Assembly (NCBI RefSeq): GCF_018130505.1
Contig: NZ_JAFCKH010000012.1
Coordinates: forward strand, 62,001 to 126,000
Length of the DNA: 64,000 bases
Direction of reading: 5' to 3'
Origin: Bradyrhizobium tropiciagri
GTDB lineage: Bacteria; Pseudomonadota; Alphaproteobacteria; Rhizobiales; Xanthobacteraceae
This document shows, piece after piece, positions 8,810-17,902 of this stretch. How positions within the stretch are numbered: the first letter of the stretch is position 1; each line of letters begins with the position of its first letter. The position numbers and the translations under genes were made by a program. The notes under the pieces were generated by a model. The model made no database searches and was not told where the DNA came from. It saw only the letters and a list, made by a program, of their open reading frames with translations.

Positions 8810-10617
8810 TAAAGCTCTCCTTTGTGCTGGTTGAGCGACTTGGACGAAGTTGCGGTGTCGCGCGGCACGACCCTGATCCGTCCCATCATGCCGCCGTCCT
8901 CATGCTCGAGGACGTGGCAGTGGTAGACGAAGGTGCCGACGATGTTGGGATCGCGAAAATCCATGCGCAGGCGCACGCTCGGATATTTCAGCATCCGGTT
9001 GTTGTAGTAGGGCACGTTGACGGTATCGCGCAGGAACGGCTCGTTGACCGCGATGCCGGACCAGTCGCGCAGCTGGAAGTGAAGCTGGTGGATGTGGAAG
9101 TCGTGCAGCTCGGGTGAGCGGTTCTCGATGATCCAGTCCTCGACGTCGCCCTGCCGCACCGTGATGTCGGGAACGTCCGATTGCGGATCGAACGGTTTCG
9201 GGGTCTCGCCGTCGATCGTCAGGAAGAATTTGGTCGGGCTGTTGGGGTCGGCCGGATTCTCGGGCTGTTCGGAGAAGAACAGTTTTCGCACGCGCACCGG
9301 TGCGACGTCGCCGACCCATGGCCGCTCGGGGCGCGGCAGCGGTTCGGCATGTGCCGGCAGCATGGACGGCGGTTCGCGCGCGTCGGCCGACGCGGTGATC
9401 GCCAGCAGCGCGCGGTTGGGATCGTTCTCGCCGGCAGGACCGGTGTCGACCGCGCGCGTCACCAGCAGTGCGGACGCGCCGGCCGGCGGTCCCTCGACGA
9501 TGAATTCGGCGCGCGAGCCGGGCGGCAGGCCGATATGGTTGACCTGTTGCACCGCCGGCGACGGGCTGCCGTCAAATTGCAGCGGCACGCCGTCGAGCGC
9601 GACGACACCGATCTGCTGCGGCGTGCGGCCGATGATCAGCGCGAGGTTGAGATAGGTGATCGCGGATGCATTCAGCACGCGCCAGAGCTGCCGCTCGCCC
9701 GGCTTCATTGAGAGCGTCGCCGGCGGATAGTTCGGATACGGCACCGGCACGAAATTGACCGAGAGATCCTTCGCCGGCTTGCCGAAGCCGGTGCCGGAGT
9801 TGGCAGCGTCGCCGTCATTGTCGAGCTGGCTCTTGGTCATGACCGGCTCGGACTTCGCCGGCTGTGCGTCGGGATTGACGAGATCCTGGTCGCGGATCAC
9901 CAGCACGCGCTCCGGCAATCCGGCGAGCGAAGGATCGGCGCGCTCGATGCCTTCGATGATCAGGGCGCCGGACGCGCCGCCGAGCACCTGGGTTTTGCTG
10001 AAGCCGTGCAGATGCGGGTGATACCAATAGAGCCCGGGCGCGGCGTCGTCGGGAATCCGCAGGCGATACTCGAACGGCGCATCGTTCGGTTGGATCGAGG
10101 TTCTCAGCACATCGTCCTGGTGGCAGACCGGCGGCACGGTCAGCCCGTGGAAGTGCAGATTGGTCGACACCGGCGTCATCGCGCCGCTCGCGCACGGGTC
10201 CGCTTTCTGCTTTGCCGAGCAGATCGGCGCACCGGCGAGCGGCCGGTCGAGCGCGGGCGTCGCGGTGTCGAGATCGACGAGGTCGTTCTTGAAATGGATG
10301 ACGAGTTCGTCGCCCGGCTTCAGCCGCAGGGTCGGCGACGGCTTGCCGTCCGAGGTCAGGTAGCAGTAGCGGCTGGTTCCGTCCGGCAGCTTCTCGTCAT
10401 GCACGCTGAGATCGGTTTCGAGCACGCCGTCGCGGCTGCGTAATTGCTCCGGTTCGGCGATCGCGCTGCCCGGCTCGGGCCGCGCACAGACGTCGTGCTG
10501 CGCCGGCGGCGTGTCCTGCAACACGGCTGCGCCGAGCCACGCGGTCATGCCGCTCGCGGCAAGCCCGAGGCCGGCTGCAACGATGACAGATGAAATCGTG
10601 GAGAATCGTCGCGGCAC
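8809..10617 (-). CDS. Multicopper oxidase (CotA/bilirubin-oxidase-like laccase)
   Basis: 602-aa exported multicopper oxidase, first gene of a minus-strand pair. A membrane or signal segment lies at about residues 10-33. All four copper-binding regions are visible: NLHFHGL, WYHPHLHG, HDFHIHQLHFQL and YHCHVLEHEDGGMMG. The last gives HCHxxxHxxxxM, a Met-liganded type-1 copper. Typical activities are oxidation of phenols, Mn or metal ions with reduction of O2 to water. The start is a GTG with GGGA upstream. The stop overlaps the phosphoesterase start by one base, so the two are translationally coupled. A Pho box lies about 140-165 bp upstream, suggesting phosphate control. Confidence 0.9.
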   Translation of the reverse strand: MPRRFSTISSVIVAAGLGLAASGMTAWLGAAVLQDTPPAQHDVCARPEPGSAIAEPEQLRSRDGVLETDLSVHDEKLPDGTSRYCYLTSDGKPSPTLRLKPGDELVIHFKNDLVDLDTATPALDRPLAGAPICSAKQKADPCASGAMTPVSTNLHFHGLTVPPVCHQDDVLRTSIQPNDAPFEYRLRIPDDAAPGLYWYHPHLHGFSKTQVLGGASGALIIEGIERADPSLAGLPERVLVIRDQDLVNPDAQPAKSEPVMTKSQLDNDGDAANSGTGFGKPAKDLSVNFVPVPYPNYPPATLSMKPGERQLWRVLNASAITYLNLALIIGRTPQQIGVVALDGVPLQFDGSPSPAVQQVNHIGLPPGSRAEFIVEGPPAGASALLVTRAVDTGPAGENDPNRALLAITASADAREPPSMLPAHAEPLPRPERPWVGDVAPVRVRKLFFSEQPENPADPNSPTKFFLTIDGETPKPFDPQSDVPDITVRQGDVEDWIIENRSPELHDFHIHQLHFQLRDWSGIAVNEPFLRDTVNVPYYNNRMLKYPSVRLRMDFRDPNIVGTFVYHCHVLEHEDGGMMGRIRVVPRDTATSSKSLNQHKGEL

Positions 10618-10981
10618 GCCATCCCGCCAATGCGTTGCCGCCAGCCGCGCATGAGCGTGCCGACGCCGGGCATGGCGTCAGTTCACTCCGTGCGACTGCA
10701 GTCGTCGGCAATTTGTCTGGTGCTACGAGGCTACCGGCGCGTTGTTGCGGGAATCTGGCAGGTATTTAACAGCCATGTGACAGAAATTCGCGTCACTTCG
10801 ACGCAGGCCGTGCGCAACGTTCAAACGTGTTGTCCGATCAATCGGATGCGTGCGCGGTGAGTGAACGCGAAACGCACAGACATGTTCAGCAACGCGGCAA
10901 ATTTTTTTGTCGCCGCGAATCCCGCTCGTCATCGCGCGTCGTGAATGAGTTTGGGCGCGACCGTCGCCGGCGGTTCGCCGA
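10618..10981. other. 364-bp intergenic region upstream of the multicopper oxidase
   Basis: Lies between the multicopper oxidase start and the HlyD stop, both on the minus strand. Apart from the Pho box at 10755-10783 I see no gene, hairpin terminator or palindromic repeat. A short T run (aaatttttttg, about 10898-10908) adds some AT content. A few open frames here have no ribosome site or family resemblance. Confidence 0.6.
10755..10783 (-). promoter_or_regulatory. Pho box (PhoB-binding direct repeats)
   Basis: Read on the minus strand: CTGTCAC-ATGG-CTGTTAA-ATAC-CTGCCAG, i.e. three 7-mers of the CTGTCAT type spaced exactly 11 bp apart. That is the arrangement bound by PhoB dimers. The site ends about 138 bp upstream of the multicopper oxidase GTG and points toward it. 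The downstream partner gene is a phosphoesterase, which independently fits the Pho regulon. Confidence 0.7.
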
Positions 10982-11848
10982 TCAATCCATGATCTCGACG
11001 GTTGCAGAACGGCCGGCCACAAGCGCGACGCGATCCGGCAGTTGATCGAGCGCGATCCGCACCGGGACGCGCTGCGCGAGGCGAACCCAGCTGAAGGTCG
11101 GGTTGACGTTGGCGAGCAGGCTCGCGCCCTGGGCCCGGTCGCGGTCCTCGATGCCGGCCGCAATGCTCTCGACATGGCCGGAGAGCCGGACCGGCTCGCC
11201 CATCAGGCGGATCTGCGCCTTGTCGCCGACATGGATGCGCGCCAGCTTGGTTTCCTCGAAATAGCCCTCGACATGCAACGTGTCGGCGTCGACCAGCGCC
11301 ATCACGCCCCTGCCTGACGTGACATAGACGCCGGGCCGCAGATCCATGTTGGTGATGGTGCCGTTTACCGACGCGTGCACTTCGCTGCGCTCGAGGTTGA
11401 GCTGGGCCACCGCGCGATCGGCCACGGCCTGGTCGTAGCTCGCCTTGGCCTGGAGCTGGGTTGCGAGGACCTGCTCCTGCTTCTGCTGCGACACCGCATC
11501 CGTGGTCAGCGAGCTGTAGCGCTTCAGGTCGGAGTTGGCCTGGTCCAGCGTGGCGCGGTGACCGGCGACCACCGCTTCGGCCTGCTGCAGCGCCAGCGCA
11601 AAGCGCGCGCGATCGATCCGGAACAGGACATCGCCGCGACGGACCTTCTGATTGTCCTTGACCAGCACGTCGGTAATGAAGCCGGATACGTCGGGCGCGA
11701 CCTGAACCACGTCGGCGCGGACCCGGCCGTCGCGCGTCCAGGGCGATTCCATGTAATAGGCCCACAGTCCGCGCGCGACCGCCAGCGCCGCGACGACGGC
11801 GACGAGTGTCAGCGCAACGCGGCCGAGCCAGGCGAAATTACCCTTCAT
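10982..11848 (-). CDS. HlyD/AaeA-family periplasmic adaptor
   Basis: 288-aa membrane-fusion (adaptor) protein of an efflux system. One N-terminal membrane helix (WLGRVALTLVAVVAALAVARGLW) is followed by the biotinyl-lipoyl-like half RADVVQVAPDVSGFI..VKDNQKVRRGDVLFRID, a coiled-coil hairpin of about 60 residues rich in Ala/Gln, and the closing half SEVHASVNGTITNMDLRPG. The ATG at 11848 overlaps the DUF1656 stop (ATGA), with GGAG upstream. It is last in a FUSC-DUF1656-HlyD operon, the same composition as the E. coli aaeXAB aromatic-acid efflux set. Substrate is unknown, but aromatic carboxylates are the family precedent. Confidence 0.88.
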   Translation of the reverse strand: MKGNFAWLGRVALTLVAVVAALAVARGLWAYYMESPWTRDGRVRADVVQVAPDVSGFITDVLVKDNQKVRRGDVLFRIDRARFALALQQAEAVVAGHRATLDQANSDLKRYSSLTTDAVSQQKQEQVLATQLQAKASYDQAVADRAVAQLNLERSEVHASVNGTITNMDLRPGVYVTSGRGVMALVDADTLHVEGYFEETKLARIHVGDKAQIRLMGEPVRLSGHVESIAAGIEDRDRAQGASLLANVNPTFSWVRLAQRVPVRIALDQLPDRVALVAGRSATVEIMD

Positions 11849-12051
11849 GGCAGAAACTCCGAGAGATATACGACGCCGCCAAGCAGGCAGACATAGAGGG
11901 CGAAATTGAACAGCGCGCGGTGCCAGACCAGCCGGTAGAGGTCGAAGCGCTGCATGATCCGGCTCACGATCACGCTCAATGCATAGGCCACGATCAGCCA
12001 CAGCAGCAGCGCCGGGACCAGCACACCGTAGATGTCGAGCTCATACCTCAT
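11845..12051 (-). CDS. DUF1656 small membrane protein (AaeX-like)
   Basis: 68-aa protein with two hydrophobic segments (VLVPALLLWLIVAYALSVIV and ALFNFALYVCLLGGVVYL) and the N-terminal MRYELDIYG typical of DUF1656/AaeX. It overlaps both neighbours by ATGA: its start overlaps the FUSC stop at 12048-12051 and its stop overlaps the HlyD start at 11845-11848. The role is not established; it is always found with FUSC/HlyD pumps, presumably as a subunit. Confidence 0.88.
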   Translation of the reverse strand: MRYELDIYGVLVPALLLWLIVAYALSVIVSRIMQRFDLYRLVWHRALFNFALYVCLLGGVVYLSEFLP

Positions 12052-14099
12052 GCCGCAAAACTCTCCTCGGGCGGACGCTGGTAGGCGGGGGCATCCGGAA
12101 ACAGGCCGCGGCGGATGCCGACGAGGCCGAGCAGCGCGTCGTCGCGCGCCCTCTCATTGGGGTCGTTCACGGCTGCGGTCAGCGTGGCATCGATGTGCGA
12201 CAGCAATTCGGACGGCATTGCGCCTCCCGCGTGGCCGCGAAACACCGCCGCCAGATCGTCGAGCATCGCATCGATGGCGCGCACCGTCGATGCCGCGAGG
12301 CCGTAGCGGGCCCGCCGCAGGTCGATGATGTTGAGCCCGATGCGGAGCTGAACCAGGCTGTCGGCGTCGCGGCGGTCGCTCTCGGAGATGAAGGCGACGC
12401 GCTGCACCAGCAGGCCGAGACGATGCAGCAGCAGTCCGGCGAACTCCGCGCGATCGCCTTGGCCGCGGCGCTCGGCGGCAGACGCGAGCGTCTGCCAGCT
12501 CGACAGCATCAGGCGCTTGGCGACCCATTCGGCGCCGACACCGCGCGCGATCCGCGTCACGATCTCGGCGATCACGACGCCGAGAAAGAAGGCGACGGAC
12601 GAGTTGGCGAAGCTGGCGAAGTCGGCGCTGTAGGTCGATTGCAGCGCGAGCAGCGTCGCGGTGTTGGCGGCGAGCGCCATGCCGATCGGGGCGGTCGCGG
12701 GCCGCGCGATCAGGAAGCCGTACAGCAGGAAGGTCGGTGCCAGCGCGGCGATCAGCACCTCGATATGCGAGATGCCGGGCACCAGCGCGAACTGATAGAT
12801 CGCGACGACGACGATCGCGACCAGCGAGAACAGGCCGAACACACGGATGCCGCGCGCCGGTTCGTCCTGCGCCGCGAAGAACGAGCAGGCGATCGCCGCC
12901 GTCATCGGTGCCGAGGCGCCATCCGCCCAGCCGGTCCCGATCCACAGGACGCAGCAGATCAGGATGGCGATCGCCGCACCCGCGGCCGACCACAGCGCCA
13001 TGCCGTGATCGCGATGGCGAGCCGGCGCCGCCCCCGCCTCGGGGCGGAACGCCAGCGCGACCGTGGAGATGTCCTGGCCCGTCGCGATCGCATCACCCAC
13101 CGCGCGGCAATCGGCCGAGATGTCGACGAGTTCGCGCAGCCGCAGCAGCAGGCTGATGGTGATGATGCGCTCGCGGGGCACGAGACCGTCGAGCGCGGAT
13201 TGCCGCTCCGCGATCGCCGCGCGCATCTGCTCCGCGGATTGCCGCAGGCGCTGCTCGTCCACGATCCATTCGGCGAGCTCATCGAGCAGGCGCGTGAGCT
13301 CTGGCTGCCGCTGCAGCGCCGCGTCGCCGAGCGCCGCCAGCCGGTCCTCGATCGAGGCGATCCCCGGCAACAGCATCAGCATGCGCATCCGGACCTCGGC
13401 CAGGCCGCGTACCGAGCTGGCATCGGCCAGACGGTCATAGGCGAGGTGGGTCGCCAGCGTGTCGATCTCGACGATGTCGGTTGCGAGGCGCAGGCGCTGG
13501 GCCCGGCGCGTCTCGCCGGTTCCCTGTTGCAGCAGCGCGTCGCGGGACAGCCGGCGGGCATCGGCGAGCCAATTCCTGACGCGCTTCCCGACGGCCGGCG
13601 CGACGCTGCGCGGAAACACCACCGTCGAGACCAGGCTCGCGCAGATGATGCCGAGCGAGATCTCCTCGAGCCGCGCCAGCGCGATATCGAAGATGCTGCC
13701 CGGCTGGGCCACCGATGGAAAGCCGATCAGCGCGACGGTGTAGCCGGCCAGCATGAAGACGTAGCTGCGCGGCGTGCCGTCAAGCAGCGACAGATAAAGG
13801 CAGAGCCCGACCCAGAGCGCGATCGCGAGGCAAAGCAGCTCCGGCGCGTTGACCAGGTTCGGCACCATGGCGACCGTCATGGACGCGCCGACTACCGTTC
13901 CCAGCACGCGGAAGAAGGCCTTCGAGCTGGTCGCGCCGGCCAGCGGCTGGGAGGTGATGTAGACCGTCGCCATCGCCCAATACGGCCGCGGCAGATCGAT
14001 CGCCAGCGCGATCACCAGCGCCAGCATCGACGCGGCGAACGTCTTCAGGGCGAAAATGAGATCCGCGTGGCGGACCAGAAACGGCTCTTCTGCGCGCAT
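12048..14099 (-). CDS. FUSC-family inner-membrane transporter (AaeB/YccC-like)
   Basis: 683-aa permease of the fusaric-acid-resistance / aromatic-acid exporter family. Two six-helix hydrophobic blocks are visible: residues about 15-170 (starting FALKTFAASMLALVIALAIDLP, with RPYWAMATVYI) and about 350-510, joined by a long soluble region with Arg/Leu-rich helices; a cytoplasmic tail follows. The RPYWAM signature in the first block is characteristic. It is first of three genes with 4-base overlaps, so pump, small subunit and adaptor should be made in step. It probably exports weak aromatic acids or toxins. Confidence 0.9.
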   Translation of the reverse strand: MRAEEPFLVRHADLIFALKTFAASMLALVIALAIDLPRPYWAMATVYITSQPLAGATSSKAFFRVLGTVVGASMTVAMVPNLVNAPELLCLAIALWVGLCLYLSLLDGTPRSYVFMLAGYTVALIGFPSVAQPGSIFDIALARLEEISLGIICASLVSTVVFPRSVAPAVGKRVRNWLADARRLSRDALLQQGTGETRRAQRLRLATDIVEIDTLATHLAYDRLADASSVRGLAEVRMRMLMLLPGIASIEDRLAALGDAALQRQPELTRLLDELAEWIVDEQRLRQSAEQMRAAIAERQSALDGLVPRERIITISLLLRLRELVDISADCRAVGDAIATGQDISTVALAFRPEAGAAPARHRDHGMALWSAAGAAIAILICCVLWIGTGWADGASAPMTAAIACSFFAAQDEPARGIRVFGLFSLVAIVVVAIYQFALVPGISHIEVLIAALAPTFLLYGFLIARPATAPIGMALAANTATLLALQSTYSADFASFANSSVAFFLGVVIAEIVTRIARGVGAEWVAKRLMLSSWQTLASAAERRGQGDRAEFAGLLLHRLGLLVQRVAFISESDRRDADSLVQLRIGLNIIDLRRARYGLAASTVRAIDAMLDDLAAVFRGHAGGAMPSELLSHIDATLTAAVNDPNERARDDALLGLVGIRRGLFPDAPAYQRPPEESFAA

Positions 14100-14258
14100 G
14101 ACTTCTTTGACTCTGGCGCAGTGGTGCAGACGGTGGGTCCGCTGCCCGATGCGCTGCAGCGTCGCGAAGGTTAGCGCAAGTTCCTTGCCGCCGACATCCC
14201 CGGGAACACCGGCGCGCGCCCGTGCGCTGCGCAGGGGCGCAGCCGCGACACGGCGGCT

Positions 14259-14816
14259 TTACGGATCCAGCTCCGTATCCCAGTAGAGATAGTCGAGCCA
14301 GCTCTCGTGCAGATAGTTCGGCGGGAATAGCCGGCCGTTGCGGTGCAGCTGGTGCACGGTGGGGGCGTAGGGCGTCTGCTTCGGAAACATCTTGGCCTGC
14401 TGCGGCGTCAGATTGCCCTTGCGCAGATTGCAGGGCGAGCAGGCGGCGACGACGTTCTCCCAGGTGGTCTGGCCACCCTTGCTGCGCGGAATGATGTGAT
14501 CGAAGGTCAGGTCGTCCGCGGACAGGCAGTATTGGCAGGAGAAGCGGTCGCGCAGGAAGACGTTGAACCGGGTGAAGGCGGGGTGGGTTGTCGGCTTGAC
14601 GAAGGATTTGAGGGATACGACGCTGGGCAGCTGGATTTCGAAGGAAGGACTTCGTACCGCCCTGTCGTAATACTCGACGATGTTGACGCGATCGAGAAAC
14701 ACCGCCTTGATCGCGTCCTGCCAGGACCAGAGCGACAGCGGGTAGTAACTCAGCGGGCGGAAGTCCGCGTTCAGCACCAGAACCGGCCAGCCGCCTTGTG
14801 AGACATGTGCGTTCAA
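14259..14816 (-). CDS. HNH endonuclease family protein
   Basis: 185-aa protein with a C-terminal HNH fold: CQYC, then FDHIIPRSKGG, WENVVAACSPCN and LRKGN, giving the His-Asn-His-type nuclease core plus two CxxC zinc pairs. The N-terminal half (WPVLVLNADFRPLSYYPLSL, WQDAIKAVFLDRVNIVEYY) is a conserved extension of this housekeeping-type HNH subfamily. I chose the TTG at 14816 because it has AGGAG seven bases upstream; an in-frame ATG 15 codons earlier has no ribosome site. No restriction or phage partner is nearby, so a DNA-repair or processing role is more likely than defence (inference). Confidence 0.85.
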   Translation of the reverse strand: MNAHVSQGGWPVLVLNADFRPLSYYPLSLWSWQDAIKAVFLDRVNIVEYYDRAVRSPSFEIQLPSVVSLKSFVKPTTHPAFTRFNVFLRDRFSCQYCLSADDLTFDHIIPRSKGGQTTWENVVAACSPCNLRKGNLTPQQAKMFPKQTPYAPTVHQLHRNGRLFPPNYLHESWLDYLYWDTELDP

Positions 14817-15010
14817 ATAACGCTCCTGACTCCCATTAGCTGCGAAGCAGCATGCACTCACATACTACAGGCAGCGTGACGGGATTGTGAAGAGCTATGA
14901 GCGGCTTATCCGCCGCGCCCTCGCCATGTTCCTGCCCGGATTGCAACCCGCTGATGAGGCCCGTAAAGGGAGCCGCAGAGACCTGATCGGCCACTGACGG
15001 ACCCCTGCCG

Positions 15011-16771
15011 ATGACCACCACGTCCAGCTATCTCGAAGCACCGCGCCGGCTGCGTGCATTCGTGCGTGCACACGAGACCAGCCTCGTGGTGCTGGCCGTG
15101 TTGATCGGTGCCATCGGCGGCCTCGTGGTCGCGACCATGAGCGGGCTGGTGACGGTGCTGCATGCGGTGCTGTTCAATTTGCCGTTAGGCGACCGGCTGT
15201 CGAGCCAGCCCAGCATCGATCCGGTGCGCGCGCTGCTGGTTCCCACCGTCGGCGGCCTGCTGCTCGGCATTGCGTTCCTGCTGCTGCTGCGGGTCCGGCC
15301 GGCCCGCGAGATCGACCCGATCGAGGCCAATGCGCTCTATGGCGGGCGGATGTCGTTCCGCGGCAGCGTCATCGTGGCGCTGCAGACGATCTGGTCGAGC
15401 GGCATCGGCGGCTCGGTCGGGCTCGAGGCCGGCTACACCCAATTGTCCAGCGGGCTCGCCGCCTCGCTCGGCCGCGGCTTTCACCTGAGACGGAACGACC
15501 AGCGAATCATGGTCGGCTGCGGCGCGGCGGCCGCGATCGCCGGCGCCTTCAGCGCGCCGCTGGCGGGCGCGTTCTATGCCTTCGAGCTCGTGATCGGCGG
15601 CTACACGCCGGCGAGCCTGACCCCGGTCGGCGTCGCCGCGGTCACCGGCTATTTCGTCGCCCACGCGTTCGAGCCGCTGCCGCTCGGCGTCGGGGTCGGC
15701 ATGGTCGGCGATGTGCTCGGGCGCGATCTTGCGATCGCCACGCTGCTCGGCATGGTCGCGGCGCTGACCGGCATCGCGATCATGCGCGGCGTCACCGTGT
15801 GCGAGGCGCTGCTGGCGAAGACCAGGCTGTGGCCGCCGCTGCGGCCGGCGATCGGCGGGCTTGCGGTCGGCGCGATGGCGCTGCTGACGCCGCAGGTGAT
15901 GTCGTCGGGCCACGGTGCGCTGAGTTTCGGCGGCATCGTGGCGATGCCGCTCGCCTTCATCGCCGGCGTGTTCGTGCTGAAGGCGATCGCCTCGATCGTG
16001 TCGCTCGGCTCGGGCTTCCGCGGCGGCCTGTTCTTCGCGACGCTGTTCATGGGCGCGCTCGGCGGCCGACTGTTCGCTGCCGGTGTCGATATCGTCTGGC
16101 CGGGCCTCAATCTCGATCCCAACGCCTATGCGGTGATCGGCATGAGCGCGCTGTCGGCCTCGGTGATCGGCGGTCCGCTCACGATGTCGTTCATCGCGCT
16201 GGAATCCACCGGCAACCTCTGGCTCACCACGGCGGTGCTGGTCGCGGTGATCATCTCGACCACGATCACGCGCGAATTGTTCGGCTATTCGTTCGCGACC
16301 TGGCGGCTGCATCTGCGCGGCGAGACCATCCGCAGCGCCGCCGACATCGGCTGGATCCGCGATCTCACGGTCGGCAAGATGATGCGCCAGGACCTGACGA
16401 CGGTGGACGCGTCGATCCCGATCGAGGCGTTCCGCGAGAAATTCCCGCCCGGCTCGAAGACCCAGGTGGTCGCGGTCGACGGCGAGGGACGCTATGCCGG
16501 GCTCGCGCTGGTCGCGGAGGCGCACGCGCCCGATATCGAGATCGAGAAGGGCCTCGCCGGCATCCTGCACTATGCCGAAGTCGTGCTGCATCCGGCCATG
16601 AACGTGCAGGAAGCGATCGCGGTGTTCGACGCAGCCGAAGCGGAATCGCTCGCCGTGGTCGAGGGCGACGGCGACCGGCGGCCGATCGGCCTGCTCACCG
16701 AGGCGCATGCGATGCGGCGCTACGCCGAAGAATCCGAGCAGCGCCGCCGTGAGGTGATCGGCGAGATTTGA
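15011..16771 (+). CDS. ClC-family chloride channel/transporter-like protein with CBS domains, divergent filter
   Basis: 586-aa membrane protein with the ClC fold (about 10 hydrophobic segments in residues 20-430) and a C-terminal CBS pair (about 455-570). The three anion-filter motifs depart from the classical ones: the GSGIP region reads DPIEANALYGG (102-112), GREGP reads GLEAG (the gating-type Glu is kept at 139), and GxFxP reads GLFFA (339-343). The core fold motifs GSGFRGG and SASVIGGPLT are intact. The protein may carry a different anion or act as a regulated exchanger. Start ATG at 15011; no operon partner on either side. Confidence 0.85.
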   Translation: MTTTSSYLEAPRRLRAFVRAHETSLVVLAVLIGAIGGLVVATMSGLVTVLHAVLFNLPLGDRLSSQPSIDPVRALLVPTVGGLLLGIAFLLLLRVRPAREIDPIEANALYGGRMSFRGSVIVALQTIWSSGIGGSVGLEAGYTQLSSGLAASLGRGFHLRRNDQRIMVGCGAAAAIAGAFSAPLAGAFYAFELVIGGYTPASLTPVGVAAVTGYFVAHAFEPLPLGVGVGMVGDVLGRDLAIATLLGMVAALTGIAIMRGVTVCEALLAKTRLWPPLRPAIGGLAVGAMALLTPQVMSSGHGALSFGGIVAMPLAFIAGVFVLKAIASIVSLGSGFRGGLFFATLFMGALGGRLFAAGVDIVWPGLNLDPNAYAVIGMSALSASVIGGPLTMSFIALESTGNLWLTTAVLVAVIISTTITRELFGYSFATWRLHLRGETIRSAADIGWIRDLTVGKMMRQDLTTVDASIPIEAFREKFPPGSKTQVVAVDGEGRYAGLALVAEAHAPDIEIEKGLAGILHYAEVVLHPAMNVQEAIAVFDAAEAESLAVVEGDGDRRPIGLLTEAHAMRRYAEESEQRRREVIGEI

Positions 16772-16809
16772 TTTCGCCGGCGAAAGCCGCAAAGATTGAG
16801 AGCCGGATA

Positions 16810-16853
16810 GCGTTTTCGAGCGAAGTGGGTACCGGTTCGCGTGAAGAAAACGC
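16810..16853. repeat. Intergenic palindrome, family F (gcgttttcgag...gaaaacgc)
   Basis: Outer arms gcgttttc (16810-16817) and gaaaacgc (16846-16853) pair perfectly, and inner gagcgaa/ttcgcgt pair partly. From memory this string is common between genes in Bradyrhizobium. It lies 45 bp upstream of the Bug-protein start. Confidence 0.65.
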
Positions 16854-16898
16854 GTCAAAAAAGGCTAACGCGCCGGGAGAGCGCGAGGAAGGATCTCA

Positions 16899-17873
16899 AT
16901 GCGAAGCTGGCTCGTACCGATCGCGATGCTGCTCGGCCTGATCGCGGCCGGTCCCGTTGCCGCCGAAGACTATCCATCGCGGCCAATCACCATGATCGTG
17001 CCGTTCCCGGCCGGCGGCGCCACCGACACGCTGGCGCGCTTCCTCGCTGAAAGCATGCGGCCGCGGCTCGGCCAGCCGGTGGTGATCGAGAATGCCGGCG
17101 GCGCGGCGGGCAGCATCGGCGTCGCCCGCGCGGTACGCGCGCCGAACGACGGCTACACGCTCTCGATCGGCACCTCGACCACGCATATGCTGACCGGCGG
17201 CCTCTACGCGTTGCCGTTCGATCTGTTGAGGGATCTCGAGCCGGTGATCGAGATCGGCAGCGAGCCGCTTCTGATCGTCGGCAAGAAGAGCTTTCCCGCC
17301 GACGATCTGAAGGGCCTGGTCGCGTGGCTGAAGAGCAATCCCGACAAGGCCTCGGTCGGCATCGCCGGCGTCGGCGCCACCGGCCAGCTCACGGGCGTGG
17401 CGTTCCAGAAGGCGACCGGGACGAAATTCCAGTTCGTGCCCTATCGCGGCAACGGGCCGGCGATGCAGGACCTGCTCGCCGAGCAGATCGATTTCATGAT
17501 CGAACCGGCCTCGAACTTCCGCTCGTTGCTCGGCAGCGGCAACGTCAAGCCGTTCGCGGTCACCGGCCATGCACGGCAGCCGACCTCGCCCGACATCCCG
17601 ACCGTCGATGAAGCCGGCGTGCCGGGCTTCTTCGCCTCGCTCTGGTACGGGCTCTGGGTGCCGAAGGGCACGCCCAAGGACATCGTCGCCAAGCTGAACG
17701 CGGTCATGACGCAGGTGCTGGCCGATCCCAAGGTCAAGCAGCGCTTCGCCGAACTCGGCATCGAGATCACCCCGCTCCAGCAGCAGTCGCCGGAAGCGCT
17801 GCGCGCATTCCAGAAGCAGGAAGCCGATCGCTGGTGGCCGATCATCAAGGCCTCCGGCATCAAGCCGGAGTGA
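16899..17873 (+). CDS. Bug-family (tripartite tricarboxylate transporter) substrate-binding protein
   Basis: 324-aa periplasmic binding protein of the TctC/Bug family. The signal peptide is MRSWLVPIAMLLGLIAAGPVAAE, followed by the family opening DYPSRPITMIVPFPAGGATD and the ligand-loop motif VVIENAGGAAGSIG. AGGAAGGATCTCA gives a good ribosome site for ATG 16899. No TctA/TctB membrane genes are adjacent, so it is an orphan that must share permeases elsewhere or act in sensing, as many Bug proteins do. Ligand is likely a carboxylate; its identity cannot be read from sequence. Confidence 0.9.
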   Translation: MRSWLVPIAMLLGLIAAGPVAAEDYPSRPITMIVPFPAGGATDTLARFLAESMRPRLGQPVVIENAGGAAGSIGVARAVRAPNDGYTLSIGTSTTHMLTGGLYALPFDLLRDLEPVIEIGSEPLLIVGKKSFPADDLKGLVAWLKSNPDKASVGIAGVGATGQLTGVAFQKATGTKFQFVPYRGNGPAMQDLLAEQIDFMIEPASNFRSLLGSGNVKPFAVTGHARQPTSPDIPTVDEAGVPGFFASLWYGLWVPKGTPKDIVAKLNAVMTQVLADPKVKQRFAELGIEITPLQQQSPEALRAFQKQEADRWWPIIKASGIKPE

Positions 17874-17902
17874 GTGGGACCGCAAGTGGTGCACTGCCAA
17901 AC

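Noticed and set aside
10723-11175. Minus-strand frame across the HlyD end and upstream region
   Set aside because: Shadow of the HlyD coding sequence; Arg/Ser-rich, no start signal.
11979-14174. 731-codon open frame antisense to the FUSC gene
   Set aside because: Arg/Asp/Gln-rich low-complexity shadow; the minus-strand FUSC gene has clear motifs and coupled neighbours.
14259-14816. Defence-system HNH nuclease
   Set aside because: No methylase, helicase or phage gene nearby, and the N-terminal extension matches a housekeeping-type subfamily.
15185-16858. 557-codon open frame antisense to the ClC-like gene
   Set aside because: Arg/Asp/His-rich, no fold; ClC motifs are on the plus strand.
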